Shown here piece after piece: positions 1 through 11,159 of a stretch of DNA of 64,000 nucleotides. Under the pieces are notes generated by a model. It had not been told where the DNA came from. It was given only the letters and a program-made list of their open reading frames with translations, and ran no database searches. Origin of the DNA: Paramagnetospirillum magneticum AMB-1 (GTDB lineage: Bacteria > Pseudomonadota > Alphaproteobacteria > Rhodospirillales > Magnetospirillaceae); assembly GCF_000009985.1 (NCBI RefSeq), contig NC_007626.1:1954001-2018000 (forward strand). The letters are read 5' to 3'. The translations under genes and the position numbers were made by a program. How positions within the stretch are numbered: the stretch's first letter is position 1; each line of letters opens with the position of its first letter.

Positions 1-392
1 ATCAAGCCGGCCGACATGGGGGGCAGGTGGGGCGGGGTCTCGATGCCGCATTCCGCCACCAGGGCTCGCAGGCTGTCGAGGGCGCCTGACTTGGCCGCCA
101 CCGGGCAGGGCAGGAACTCGCTGGTCTTGGAGCGGGCGTTACGGTTGATCCAGGCCTCGTTGCCGACGCATTTCCACAGCAGATCCGGCCGCATGCCCAG
201 GATGGAATAGCGTCCGCGCACCGCGCCGCCCTCCACCGATTCCAGCAGGAAGGCGTTGGGCTGGCCGCCCGCCAGCTTCATGAAGGCGGAAACTGGAGTC
301 TCCAGGTCGGCCACCAACACCCGCCAGACCACCTGAGGCTTGCCATCGTCATAGGCTGCGGCAAAGGCGGAGAAGTCGGGCTGATGGCTCAT
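1..392 (-). CDS. trpE: Anthranilate synthase component I, N-terminal part (runs off the window)
   Basis: Catalyses the first committed step of tryptophan synthesis (chorismate to anthranilate, with TrpG supplying ammonia). Only the first 130 codons are in the window. The visible part matches the TrpE N-terminal domain: a segment reading FLLESVEGGAVRGRYSILG, then PDLLWKC. The serine of this LLES element is part of the tryptophan feedback site in the family. The ATG at 392 lies 10 nt after the ppiD stop, so it is probably co-transcribed with ppiD, an order common in alphaproteobacteria. The catalytic chorismate-binding domain lies outside the window. Confidence 0.9.
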   Translation of the reverse strand, partial: MSHQPDFSAFAAAYDDGKPQVVWRVLVADLETPVSAFMKLAGGQPNAFLLESVEGGAVRGRYSILGMRPDLLWKCVGNEAWINRNARSKTSEFLPCPVAAKSGALDSLRALVAECGIETPPHLPPMSAGL

Positions 393-402
393 GGTGACGC
401 TG

Positions 403-2274
403 CTACTCTTCGCGGGTCAGTTGGGGACGGTCCACCTTGACGCCGATGGAGGCGTTCAGGGCGGCGATGTACTGGTCGGCAATGTCGGTGGCCACCGCCT
501 GCGACACGCGCTGGCGGGCCGCCTGGGTCAGGGCGGGATTGGCGTTGGTGTCGAAGGTCACCACCTTGGCCAGTCGGGCCACCAGGGTGCCGCCCTGGAC
601 CGGCGCGGTGGCGATTCCTCCCGGCTGGGCCTTGAACAGTTCGGCGATGATGGTGGCCGGCAGCGCTGTGCCTTCGGCCGGCTCGCGGACGAACGGCTTC
701 GAGGTTTCCAGCTTGGCGCCGGCCGAAAGGGCCACCTGGGCGATGCCTTCGCCGACCTTGATGCGGTCAGCCAGCTTCAGGGCCTTGTCGCGGGCCTGCT
801 CCTGGCGGCGTTCGGCCTGCCAGGTGGCGACCACCTCGGACCTGATCTCGGCCAAGGGCTTGGGAGCGGGCGCGGTGACGCCATCGACGTGCAGCAGGAA
901 GTAGCCGTTATTGGGCACTTCGGTCAGCGGGCTTTCGGTGTTTTGGTCGGTGTGGAAGGCCACGTCCAGGAACTGGTCGGATTTGGGAAGATCGGCCACC
1001 GGCTTGCCGTCGGCACCGCGGCCCTGAGCGTCCACGGCGGCGATCTTGACGGTCTTGAGGTTGTGGCGCTTGGCCGCTTCTTCCAGGGTGGCGCCGCCGC
1101 CCAACGCGTCCTCAACGCGATTGGCCAGTTCGGACAGGCCGTCCGTGGCCTTTTCCTTGCGCATGTCCTGCTCCAGTTGCGCCTTGACCTCGTCGAAGGA
1201 GCGGGTGCGGCCGGGCTGAATCTGAGAGACCTTGACCACGTGCCAGCCCAGCGCCGTCTTGACGGGTTGGCTGGTGGCGCCGGAGGACAGCTTGAACACC
1301 GCCTCGGCCAGTCCTTCGGGCAGGTCGTTCTTCTCGATGACGCCCAGATCGATGATCTCGCTGTTCAGAGCCTTAGCAATGGTCGCCAGATCCTTGCCCC
1401 CGGTCACCAGATCGGTGGCCTTGGCGGCGGCGGAAGACTCGTCGAAGACGATCTGCGACACGGCGCGGCGTTCCGGCGTGGAGAATTCCTCGATGCGCTG
1501 CCGGTAAGCGTCGCGCACCATCTCCTCGTCGATGTCGATGCCGCCGGCCACGTCGGAGGGACGCAGCAGCAGAACGGTCAGCGCCCGGAATTCCGGCGCC
1601 ATGAACCGGCTGACGTTGTCCTTGTAATAGGCTTCCAGCACGGCCGCGTCGGGGGCGGCGGGCAGGGGCGTGGACTCATCCTTGATCAGGAAGGTCTCGG
1701 CCACCCGGCGCTCCTCCCGCCAGGCCAGCAGCGGATCGGTCAGGGCCTGGGGCGCGCCGATGCCGGCGGCGACGGTCTCCACCATCTGGTTGCGCACCAT
1801 GTTGGTGCGCTCGGTCTTCATGAAGCTGTCCTCGGTGTGGCCAAGGCGCGAGAGGCGCGAGCGGAAGAGGTCGCGGTCGAACTGGCCCGTCGGCCCCTTG
1901 AAGGCGGGGTTGGAGGCCACACGGCGCAAAATGGTCTCGTCGGTGGCGGCAAGGCCCAGCGAGCGGGCCGCCTCGTCGATCAGGGTGCGGGCGATCAGCG
2001 AATCGATGGTGCGGTCCAGCATGCCCATCTTGCGGGCGTCCTCGGCGGTCAGCTTGCCGCCGAACAACGGCTGCAGACGCTCGACCTCGCGCTTGAACTC
2101 ACCCATGACCTCGGCCGCCGACATGGAGGTGCGGCCGATCTCGATGGCCGGGCTGCGGCCGACGCCGCCGCGGACCACGTCGCCGGCGCCCCAGGCCACG
2201 AAGCTCAGGGCCAGAAGGGCGAACAGTAACCTGACGATCCAGGTCTTCGAAGCGGTGCGAAATACGTCGAGCAT
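403..2274 (-). CDS. ppiD: PpiD/SurA-type membrane-anchored peptidyl-prolyl isomerase
   Basis: Periplasmic folding factor of 623 residues, the usual PpiD length. It has a short cytoplasmic start, one membrane anchor at about residues 14-31 (WIVRLLFALLALSFVAWGAG), a SurA_N-like chaperone region to about 230, a parvulin-type PPIase domain at about 255-365 (contains GWHVVKV near its end), and a C-terminal chaperone-like region. It is inferred to help outer-membrane and secreted proteins fold at the SecYEG exit. It precedes trpE by 10 nt. The parvulin domain of PpiD proteins is often weakly active, so catalysis is not certain. Confidence 0.88.
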   Translation of the reverse strand: MLDVFRTASKTWIVRLLFALLALSFVAWGAGDVVRGGVGRSPAIEIGRTSMSAAEVMGEFKREVERLQPLFGGKLTAEDARKMGMLDRTIDSLIARTLIDEAARSLGLAATDETILRRVASNPAFKGPTGQFDRDLFRSRLSRLGHTEDSFMKTERTNMVRNQMVETVAAGIGAPQALTDPLLAWREERRVAETFLIKDESTPLPAAPDAAVLEAYYKDNVSRFMAPEFRALTVLLLRPSDVAGGIDIDEEMVRDAYRQRIEEFSTPERRAVSQIVFDESSAAAKATDLVTGGKDLATIAKALNSEIIDLGVIEKNDLPEGLAEAVFKLSSGATSQPVKTALGWHVVKVSQIQPGRTRSFDEVKAQLEQDMRKEKATDGLSELANRVEDALGGGATLEEAAKRHNLKTVKIAAVDAQGRGADGKPVADLPKSDQFLDVAFHTDQNTESPLTEVPNNGYFLLHVDGVTAPAPKPLAEIRSEVVATWQAERRQEQARDKALKLADRIKVGEGIAQVALSAGAKLETSKPFVREPAEGTALPATIIAELFKAQPGGIATAPVQGGTLVARLAKVVTFDTNANPALTQAARQRVSQAVATDIADQYIAALNASIGVKVDRPQLTREE

Positions 2275-2482
2275 GGATTGGGCCGAGTCCGCAAAAGATG
2301 TTGGGGCGTGCCGGATGCCGGCCGCCCTGGGCTGGCGGCATAATAAGGAGGGGGCAGGGGGGCCGCAACATGGAAGTGGCCTTCCGCGTCCCGCTTTCGC
2401 CCCGCCGGACCCCTTTGCCGAACGGCATATTTAGCGCCAGAGTGACGAAATGTTGTTGCGGAAAAACCCTGGAATCTGTGTA

Positions 2483-2488
2483 TATAAT
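2483..2488 (+). promoter_or_regulatory. Candidate -10 box for the sulfide/persulfide operon
   Basis: A perfect TATAAT sits in an AT-rich patch 63 nt upstream of the DsrE-like gene. No good -35 hexamer is seen at 16-18 nt (nearest TTGCGG and TTGTTG are 21-24 nt away), so it may depend on an activator. Confidence 0.35.
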
Positions 2489-2507
2489 AAAAATCGAAGG
2501 TAAGCCG

Positions 2508-2538
2508 GTTCTTATAAGCCGGCACCAACCATAAGAAC
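2508..2538 (+). promoter_or_regulatory. Inverted repeat in the leader of the DsrE-like gene
   Basis: Perfect 8-bp arms GTTCTTAT and ATAAGAAC separated by 15 nt, between the candidate -10 box and the ribosome-binding site (GGGGAG at about 2542). It may be an operator or an mRNA hairpin. No T-run follows, so it is not an intrinsic terminator. Confidence 0.4.
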
Positions 2539-2550
2539 GCAGGGGAGCTC

Positions 2551-2952
2551 ATGTCGTCCAAGCCGCTCTACGTGATGCTGTGCTCTGGGGAGCACGAAAA
2601 GATTCAATTGGCCGCCATGGTGGCCTCGGTGGCCGCGGTCTCCGACCGGCCGGTCGAGGTGTTCGTCACCATGAATGCCATCCTGGCCTTCGAGCGGGGC
2701 AAGAGCCCGGCCGAGCGCTATCAGGGGGGCCATTTCCACGAGATGTTCAAGACCCAGAACGTCCCCGACGCCATCGAGCTGTTCGGCCAGGGCAAGATGC
2801 TGGGCGAAATGAAGATGTGGGTCTGCTCCATGGTGCTCGATCTCAAGCATTGGGATCACGAGAAGCACCTGACCGAGGACCTGTTCGACGGTCCCATGGG
2901 ACTGGCCAAGTTCCTGGCCGATTCCGAGAACGGCGAACTCATCTCCATCTGA
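2551..2952 (+). CDS. DsrE-family sulfur-carrier-like protein
   Basis: A 133-residue cytoplasmic protein of the DsrE/DsrF/DrsH-like family, which relays persulfide sulfur between proteins. Conserved Cys residues are at 11 (LCSGEHEKIQ) and near 91 (MWVCSMVLDL), consistent with the DsrE2-like branch that pairs with TusA. It is the first gene of a run with tusA-like, sqr-like and DUF1641 genes, so its likely job is accepting or trafficking sulfane sulfur produced by sulfide oxidation. The start is ATG 2551 with a GGGGAG ribosome-binding site. Which partner it uses cannot be told from sequence. Confidence 0.8.
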   Translation: MSSKPLYVMLCSGEHEKIQLAAMVASVAAVSDRPVEVFVTMNAILAFERGKSPAERYQGGHFHEMFKTQNVPDAIELFGQGKMLGEMKMWVCSMVLDLKHWDHEKHLTEDLFDGPMGLAKFLADSENGELISI

Positions 2953-2980
2953 CCTCCATATCTTTCGAAGGAAGAACACC

Positions 2981-3211
2981 ATGGCCGAACGCCAGAAGAT
3001 TGACGCCCGCGGCGCCTTTTGCCCGGGTCCGCTGATGGAACTGATCGCCGCCCTCAAGCTGGCCTCCATCGGCGACGAAGTGGACGTGTGGTCGTCCGAC
3101 AAGGGCTCGGCCTCCGACATTCCCGCCTGGTGCGCCAAGGTCGGCCATGCCGTGGTCGAAACCTCCGAGCATGACGGGTATTGGAGCGTCGTGGTGCGCA
3201 AGGCCAAATAG
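2981..3211 (+). CDS. TusA-like sulfurtransferase
   Basis: A 76-residue TusA/SirA/YedF-fold protein with the signature DARGAFCPGPLMEL, whose cysteine (residue 15) carries the persulfide in the family. It lies 28 nt after the DsrE-like gene. In sulfur-oxidising bacteria DsrE and TusA pairs hand sulfane sulfur to downstream enzymes; that role is inferred here from the neighbouring sulfide:quinone oxidoreductase-like gene. A tRNA 2-thiolation role like E. coli TusA is less likely in this setting. Confidence 0.85.
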   Translation: MAERQKIDARGAFCPGPLMELIAALKLASIGDEVDVWSSDKGSASDIPAWCAKVGHAVVETSEHDGYWSVVVRKAK

Positions 3212-3277
3212 GCGTACAGTACCCATTAAATTCCGCCGAATGGCGGGGAAAGTGCCGCGAAGACGGCATAGATGGAA

Positions 3278-3293
3278 TATTGATACATCAATA
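3278..3293. promoter_or_regulatory. Palindromic operator candidate upstream of the sqr-like gene
   Basis: A perfect 16-bp palindrome, TATTGAT-AC-ATCAATA, lies between tusA-like and sqr-like genes, just before the ribosome-binding site (GGGAGGGAG) and 20 nt from the ATG at 3314. The form resembles sites for small dimeric winged-helix repressors of the ArsR/SmtB type, which include sulfide/persulfide sensors (BigR/SqrR). No such regulator gene is adjacent. Confidence 0.5.
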
Positions 3294-3313
3294 CTCTCGT
3301 AGGGAGGGAGTTC

Positions 3314-4453
3314 ATGTCGAAGACGATTCTGATCGTCGGCGGGGGGCTTGCGGGCACCATCGTCGCCAATGGTATTTGCCGTCAGATGGGGGCCGAGCTT
3401 CGCTCGGGCGCACTCAACATCACCATGCTGGGCACCAGCGAAACCCATATGTACCAGCCTGGTCTGCTCTATATTCCCTTCGGCCGCATGCGCGAGGCGG
3501 AGCTGTTCCGCGATCAGCGCAAGGTCTTGGATAAGCGCGTCAACTTCTTCGTCGATCCGGCCAAGAACATCGACGTGGAAAAGAATCAGGTGACCACCGA
3601 GGCGGGCCGTACCTTCAAGTACGACTATCTGGTGCTGGCCACCGGCTCGCGCATCATGCCCCAGAACGTCCCCGGCATGTCCGAGGGGGCGCACTGGTTC
3701 TACGACCTGGACGGCGCACGTAAGCTGCGTAAGGCCCTGAACGAGTTCCAGGGCGGCAAGATCATTGTCAACGTCAATGCTCCGCACAAGTGTCCGGTGG
3801 CGCCGCTGGAAGTGGTATTCATGCTGCACGACTTCCTCAAGGCCAAGGGCCTGTGGGACAAGACCGAGCTGACCTACACCTATCCCATCGGCCGCCTGCA
3901 TGCGCTCGAACCCGTCGCCCATTGGGCCAAGCCGGAATTCGAGAGGCTGGGCATCAAGTCCGAGACCTTCTTCAATACGGAAAGCGTCGATCCCGAGAAG
4001 AAGACCATCACCTCCATGGAAGGCTCCGAGCTTCCCTATGATCTGCTGATCACCGTGCCGCCCCACCAGGGAGCCCAGGTGATCGACGATTCCGGGCTGG
4101 GCAAGGGCGGCTGGGTGCCGACCAACACCAAGACCCTGCATCGCGACGGCTCGACCAATGTCTTCGTGGTCGGCGACACCACCAACATCCCCATCTCCAA
4201 GGCCGGCTCCACCGCCCATTTCGAGGCCGACGTCACCATCGACAACCTGGTGTCACTGTGCCAGGAGGGGACCTTCGCCCGCGAATATGACGGCAAGGTG
4301 TTCTGCTTCGTCGAGACCGGGCTGGGCAGCGGCACCTATGTGTGGTTCAACTACACCACGCCGCCCAATCCCGGGCCGCCGTCCCAGATGATCCACTGGT
4401 TCAAGCTCGCCTACAACCGGCTGTACTGGCTGTCGGCCCGCGGCCTGCTCTAG
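3314..4453 (+). CDS. sqr: Sulfide:quinone oxidoreductase-like FAD flavoprotein
   Basis: A 379-residue pyridine nucleotide-disulphide oxidoreductase-fold protein. The N-terminal FAD motif is GGGLAGT (residues 9-15), a second FAD-contacting segment is VLATGS (107-112), and FVVGDTTNIP (284-293) is the third. Cys160 in the HKCPVAPLE segment matches a conserved redox cysteine of SQR enzymes; other cysteines are at 316 and 331, and none is seen at the usual position near 356, so the type is uncertain. It would oxidise sulfide to sulfane sulfur and reduce quinone at the inner face of the membrane. The C terminus is amphipathic, as expected for a peripheral membrane enzyme. The DUF1641 gene follows by 10 nt. 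Confidence 0.8.
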   Translation: MSKTILIVGGGLAGTIVANGICRQMGAELRSGALNITMLGTSETHMYQPGLLYIPFGRMREAELFRDQRKVLDKRVNFFVDPAKNIDVEKNQVTTEAGRTFKYDYLVLATGSRIMPQNVPGMSEGAHWFYDLDGARKLRKALNEFQGGKIIVNVNAPHKCPVAPLEVVFMLHDFLKAKGLWDKTELTYTYPIGRLHALEPVAHWAKPEFERLGIKSETFFNTESVDPEKKTITSMEGSELPYDLLITVPPHQGAQVIDDSGLGKGGWVPTNTKTLHRDGSTNVFVVGDTTNIPISKAGSTAHFEADVTIDNLVSLCQEGTFAREYDGKVFCFVETGLGSGTYVWFNYTTPPNPGPPSQMIHWFKLAYNRLYWLSARGLL

Positions 4454-4463
4454 GAGGGGCGTC

Positions 4464-4985
4464 ATGAACGAACTGCCCAACGACATGGCCCGTCTGGCCC
4501 AAGGCGTACGGGACGCTCTGTCCGATTCCATGGTCGAGCGCCTGACCAGCACCGCCGGCAATGCGCTGGAAGTGGTGGACAAGCTCAACGAGCCCGACGT
4601 CAAGGATGGGATCATCGCCCTGCTGGACGCCGTCGGCACCCTGCAGCGCACCGGCGCGCTGCAGACGGTGATCGATGCCCTGTTCATGCTGCACGCCATG
4701 CGCTCGGCGGCCACCGATTCCATGGTGGACCGCGCCTTCTCGTTCATCGAGCACATGGCCAACAACCTGGGAACCGAGGACCTCGCCACCCTGGCCCACG
4801 AGGCCAAGGGCGCCATGGAGGACGCCATTGATTCCTGCAACATCCCCGGCGGCGGCGGCGGCCTGTTTGGCACCATGCGCATGCTGTCCCAGAAGGAGAC
4901 CCAGGAGGCGCTGCGCTTCATGCTCTCCTTCTCGTGCTCGCTGAAAAAGCGCGCCGTCTATCTGGCCAAGGCCCCGCAGGTCTAA
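4464..4985 (+). CDS. DUF1641 domain protein
   Basis: A 173-residue, largely helical soluble protein with the DUF1641 pattern (VKDGIIALLDAVGTLQRTG at about 51-69 and IEHMANNLG at about 94-102). DUF1641 proteins commonly accompany SQR-like flavoproteins and formate dehydrogenase clusters; their biochemical role is unknown to me. Close spacing to sqr suggests an accessory or scaffold role in the same oxidation step. A strong terminator follows. Confidence 0.75.
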   Translation: MNELPNDMARLAQGVRDALSDSMVERLTSTAGNALEVVDKLNEPDVKDGIIALLDAVGTLQRTGALQTVIDALFMLHAMRSAATDSMVDRAFSFIEHMANNLGTEDLATLAHEAKGAMEDAIDSCNIPGGGGGLFGTMRMLSQKETQEALRFMLSFSCSLKKRAVYLAKAPQV

Positions 4986-5009
4986 GCGGAGGGCCGAGGC
5001 GACATTTCG

Positions 5010-5045
5010 AGGGCGGGGCCGGAAACGGTCCCGCCTTGTTTTTTT
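5010..5045 (+). terminator. Rho-independent terminator of the sulfide operon
   Basis: A GC-rich stem of about 11 bp (GGCGGGGCC with GGTCCCGCC, loop GGAAAC) is followed by TTGTTTTTTTT. It separates the sulfide operon from tpiA. Confidence 0.85.
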
Positions 5046-5118
5046 GGCCTGTAGCGCTGCCCCATCCGGTGGTATATGGCGCGCAGTCATTTCGCATAAG
5101 GCAAGGGGAGACGCCGCC

Positions 5119-5874
5119 ATGACCATTCGACGCAAGCTGATCGCCGGAAACTGGAAGATGAACGGGCTGAAGGCCGATGGTCTGGCGCTGGCCAAGGGCC
5201 TCGCCGACAAGCTGGCGTCCGCTTCTCCCAATTGCGACATGCTGGTCTGTCCGCCCTTCACCCTGATCGCGCCGGTGGCCGATGCCCTGGCCGGGTCCAA
5301 GCTGGCCGTCGGCGGCCAGGATTGCCATGCCAAGACCTCGGGTGCCCATACCGGCGATACCTCGCCCGCCATGCTGGCCGATCTGGGCTGCAAATACGCC
5401 ATCGTCGGCCATTCCGAGCGCCGCACCGACCACGCCGAGACCGATAACGTGGTCAAGGCCAAGGCCGCCGCCGCTCTCAGCGCCGGTCTGGTCGCCATCG
5501 TCTGCATCGGCGAGACCCTGGCCCAGCGCGACGCCGGCCAGACCATCGAGGTCAACCGCTCGCAGTTGAACGGCTCGCTGCCCGAGGGCGCCAACGCCGC
5601 CAACACCGTCATCGCCTACGAGCCGGTCTGGGCCATCGGCACCGGCCGTGTCGCCACGCCCGCCCAGGCGCAGGAAGTCCACGCCGCCATCCGTGCCGAA
5701 CTCGCCCGGCTGGTGGGCGCCGAAGAGGCGGGCAAGATGCGCATCCTCTACGGCGGCTCCATGAAGCCCGACAACGCCAAGGAATTGCTGGCCCTGCCCG
5801 ACGTGGACGGCGGCCTGATCGGTGGCGCGGCGCTCAAGGTGGCGGATTTCTGGGCCATCGCCGAAAGCTGCTGA
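5119..5874 (+). CDS. tpiA: Triosephosphate isomerase
   Basis: A 251-residue TIM barrel interconverting dihydroxyacetone phosphate and glyceraldehyde 3-phosphate. Motifs seen: AGNWKMNG (Asn/Lys of the active site), VGHSERR (electrophilic His), AYEPVWAIGTG (catalytic Glu) and the phosphate-gripping GGLIGGAAL near the end. The start is ATG 5119 with AAGGGGAG upstream; an in-frame upstream ATG lacks a ribosome-binding site and would extend the protein beyond the family N terminus. Confidence 0.97.
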   Translation: MTIRRKLIAGNWKMNGLKADGLALAKGLADKLASASPNCDMLVCPPFTLIAPVADALAGSKLAVGGQDCHAKTSGAHTGDTSPAMLADLGCKYAIVGHSERRTDHAETDNVVKAKAAAALSAGLVAIVCIGETLAQRDAGQTIEVNRSQLNGSLPEGANAANTVIAYEPVWAIGTGRVATPAQAQEVHAAIRAELARLVGAEEAGKMRILYGGSMKPDNAKELLALPDVDGGLIGGAALKVADFWAIAESC

Positions 5875-5887
5875 GATTCTCCAATCT

Positions 5888-5922
5888 GTCATCCCGGGGG
5901 GACAGAACTCTGCCGGGATGAC
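5888..5922. repeat. Palindromic repeat in the tpiA-secG gap
   Basis: Perfect 10-bp arms GTCATCCCGG and CCGGGATGAC with a 15-nt spacer. No T-run follows. The rest of this 212-nt gap shows no gene. It looks like an extragenic palindromic element. Confidence 0.5.
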
Positions 5923-6086
5923 GGGCGCATGTGCGAAAGCTGAAGATAAGAGGCGCGGGGAAGGAACTTTGCACTAGCCTTCCTCCGCCGCCGGGGCTAA
6001 AAACGCCTGCAACAAATCCTTCGCGCTCTGTGGCCGGTTCCGCATGGGACCCGGTCATGGGCGGCTAATTATCCGGTGGCTTATCC

Positions 6087-6425
6087 ATGGACGTCTTTCC
6101 GATCATCCTCGTCATTCACCTGATCCTCGCCGTGGCGCTGGTGGGTGTGATCCTGCTGCAGCGGTCCGAAGGCGGGGCGCTGGGCATCGGCGGCGGAAGT
6201 GGCGGCGGATTGATGACCGGCCGCGCGGCGGGCAACCTGCTGACGCGCACCACCGCCATCGTGGCCGGGTCGTTCTTTCTGACCAGCTTGGTCCTGGCGC
6301 TGCTGGCCAATTCGCGCACCGGCGGCGGTTCGCCGTTCGACAAGCTGAACACTCCGGTGGCGGCTCCCGCCGCGCCGGTGGTTCCGGCCGAGCCGGCCGC
6401 GCCCAGTGCGCCGCTGTCGCGATAG
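6087..6425 (+). CDS. secG: Preprotein translocase subunit SecG
   Basis: A 112-residue inner-membrane protein, the small third subunit of the SecYEG channel. It shows the two expected membrane helices (residues about 5-23 and 52-72), the LLQRSEGGALGIGGGSGGG linker typical of SecG, and an Ala/Pro-rich cytoplasmic tail. The position next to tpiA and upstream of pyrG is common in alphaproteobacteria. Confidence 0.95.
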   Translation: MDVFPIILVIHLILAVALVGVILLQRSEGGALGIGGGSGGGLMTGRAAGNLLTRTTAIVAGSFFLTSLVLALLANSRTGGGSPFDKLNTPVAAPAAPVVPAEPAAPSAPLSR

Positions 6426-8144
<1,719 letters not shown>

Positions 8145-8170
8145 CCCGCGTCTCGTCTAGAGGCTCTGCC

Positions 8171-9022
8171 ATGACCCAGACCCGTCATCATGTTGCCGTC
8201 AATGACGATGTCATTCTCGGCAACGATCTGCCTTTGGTGCTGATCGCCGGCCCCTGCCAGATGGAAAGCCGCGATCACGCCATGGAATGCGCCGAGGCGC
8301 TGAAGATCATGGCGGCCGAGGCGGGGATCGCCCTGATCTACAAGTCGTCCTTCGACAAGGCCAACCGCACCTCCCTGGCGGGACAGCGCGGCGTCGGGCT
8401 GGACAAGGCCCTGCCCATCTTCGCCGAGATCAAGGCCAAGCTGGGCCTGCCGGTGCTGACCGACGTCCATACCGAGGAGCAATGCGTCATTGCCGCCAAG
8501 GTGGCTGACGTGCTGCAGATCCCCGCCTTCCTTTGCCGCCAGACCGATCTTCTGGTCGCAGCCGGGCGCACCGGCGCGGTGATCAACGTCAAGAAGGGCC
8601 AGTTCCTGGCGCCTTGGGACATGGCCAACGTGGCCGCCAAGATCGAGAGCACTGGCAATTCACGCGTTCTGCTGACTGAGCGCGGCGCCAGCTTCGGATA
8701 CAACACCCTGGTCACCGACATGCGCGGCCTGCCCATCATGGCGCGCACCGGCTGGCCGGTGATCATGGATGCCACCCACGCCGTGCAGGCGCCGGGGGGA
8801 CAGGGCAATTCCTCGGGCGGGGACCGCCGGTTCGCTCCCGTCCTGGCCCGCGCCGCCGTCGCCATCGGCGTGGCCGGCGTGTTCGTTGAATGCCATCCCG
8901 ATCCCGATCATGCGCCGTCCGACGGCCCCAACATGATCGCCATGAAGGACATGCCGGCGCTGGTCGAGGTTCTGATGAAGCTCGACGCCACCGCCAAGTC
9001 GTTTCCCGTTTCCATAGACTGA
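8171..9022 (+). CDS. kdsA: 3-deoxy-8-phosphooctulonate synthase (KDO-8-P synthase)
   Basis: A 283-residue TIM-barrel enzyme condensing phosphoenolpyruvate with arabinose 5-phosphate for lipopolysaccharide KDO. Signatures: LIAGPCQMES, YKSSFDKANRTS and DATHAVQAPGG. The start is ATG 8171, 26 nt after pyrG; the longer in-frame reading runs inside pyrG. Its place between pyrG and eno is a conserved order. Confidence 0.97.
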   Translation: MTQTRHHVAVNDDVILGNDLPLVLIAGPCQMESRDHAMECAEALKIMAAEAGIALIYKSSFDKANRTSLAGQRGVGLDKALPIFAEIKAKLGLPVLTDVHTEEQCVIAAKVADVLQIPAFLCRQTDLLVAAGRTGAVINVKKGQFLAPWDMANVAAKIESTGNSRVLLTERGASFGYNTLVTDMRGLPIMARTGWPVIMDATHAVQAPGGQGNSSGGDRRFAPVLARAAVAIGVAGVFVECHPDPDHAPSDGPNMIAMKDMPALVEVLMKLDATAKSFPVSID

Positions 9023-9032
9023 TCCCAGTTAA

Positions 9033-10328
<1,296 letters not shown>

Positions 10329-10353
10329 GCTTTCGTCTCCGGACGAAACGGGG

Positions 10354-10378
10354 AAGGGGGCCTTCGGGCCCCTTTTTT
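10354..10378 (+). terminator. Rho-independent terminator after eno
   Basis: A 9-bp stem (AAGGGGGCC with GGCCCCTTT, one GU pair) is closed by a stable TTCG tetraloop and runs into six Ts. It ends the pyrG-kdsA-eno run. Its last base overlaps the first position of the facing methyltransferase stop codon. Confidence 0.9.
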
Positions 10379-11085
10379 CATGATGGCCCGGGGACCTTGA
10401 TGGCGATCAGGGACTTGGTCAGGCCGAAGACGCGCTCACGCTCGATGACGGCGTCGGGAAACAGTTCCCGCATGTCGCGGACCGACAGGGGGCTGATGGA
10501 GTCGATCTCGCGGTCGACCATGTCGCGGCCGGCGCCCGTCAGCCACTTGCGGGGGGACAGCCAGAAGGCCAGCCACTTGTAGACGGGCCGTGGCAGCAGA
10601 TGGATCAGGAAAACCAGCAGGTGGGGCTCGAACACGGCGTATTTGTATGGAGTTTGGACATAATACCCGGCGGCGATGCGTCGAACCTCGGCGGCAAAGG
10701 CCTGCTGATCGGCTCGGCCGCTCAGGTGCTCGATCAGCGAGTTGGAAAAGGCGATGTCGAACTGGCCGGACTCGAATCCGGTCTGCCGGGCGTCGCCGAT
10801 CACCATCTGATGGGGGACATCGTCGCTGCCGACATAGCGCCGGATGTTCAGCAAGGTCAGCGACGGCGGGGTGGTGACAAAGCGCCAGTAGCGGGGATGG
10901 CCGCCCAGGTCGACGACCCGGACGGACTCTCCCAGCCCTCCGAATCGGGCTTCGAACGCCTTCATTCGCCGGCGCTGGAAGCCGAACAGGTTTCGCATCC
11001 AGAGGTACAGGCGCGGCAGATCGGGCATTCCGGGCTGATTAACCGCCGACATGGCAGGACCATGTCGTGGAAGCGCATTGCGCAT
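10378..11085 (-). CDS. SAM-dependent methyltransferase (Methyltransf_11-like)
   Basis: A 235-residue class I methyltransferase-like protein. The SAM-binding segment is VVDLGGHPRYW at about residues 57-67, and FSNSLIEHLSG at about 121-131 matches motif IV. The central Gly-rich loop is DLGGH instead of the usual DxGxGxG, so binding could be altered. The C terminus has a hydrophobic patch (LLVFLIHLLPRPVYKWLAFWL), suggesting membrane contact. The substrate is unknown. An in-frame ATG at 11052 is an alternative start. Confidence 0.7.
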   Translation of the reverse strand: MRNALPRHGPAMSAVNQPGMPDLPRLYLWMRNLFGFQRRRMKAFEARFGGLGESVRVVDLGGHPRYWRFVTTPPSLTLLNIRRYVGSDDVPHQMVIGDARQTGFESGQFDIAFSNSLIEHLSGRADQQAFAAEVRRIAAGYYVQTPYKYAVFEPHLLVFLIHLLPRPVYKWLAFWLSPRKWLTGAGRDMVDREIDSISPLSVRDMRELFPDAVIERERVFGLTKSLIAIKVPGPS

Positions 11086-11159
11086 GCGTGTTCCGGGACT
11101 TGTGGGAACCTGGACAGATGATAGGCTTGGGCGTACCAGGCGGAAATAGAGAGGGGATG

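Noticed and set aside
391..2229. Long plus-strand open frame (612 codons) over ppiD
   Set aside because: It is antisense to a complete, well-recognised ppiD; long antisense frames are expected in GC-rich DNA.
2473..2489. Possible extra copy of the sulfur-regulon motif before the DsrE-like gene (AATCTGTGTATATAATA)
   Set aside because: Only AATCT and scattered A/T agree; the CTAGAT core is missing.
5888..5922. tpiA-secG palindrome as a terminator
   Set aside because: No T-run after the stem and a 15-nt loop; annotated as a repeat instead.
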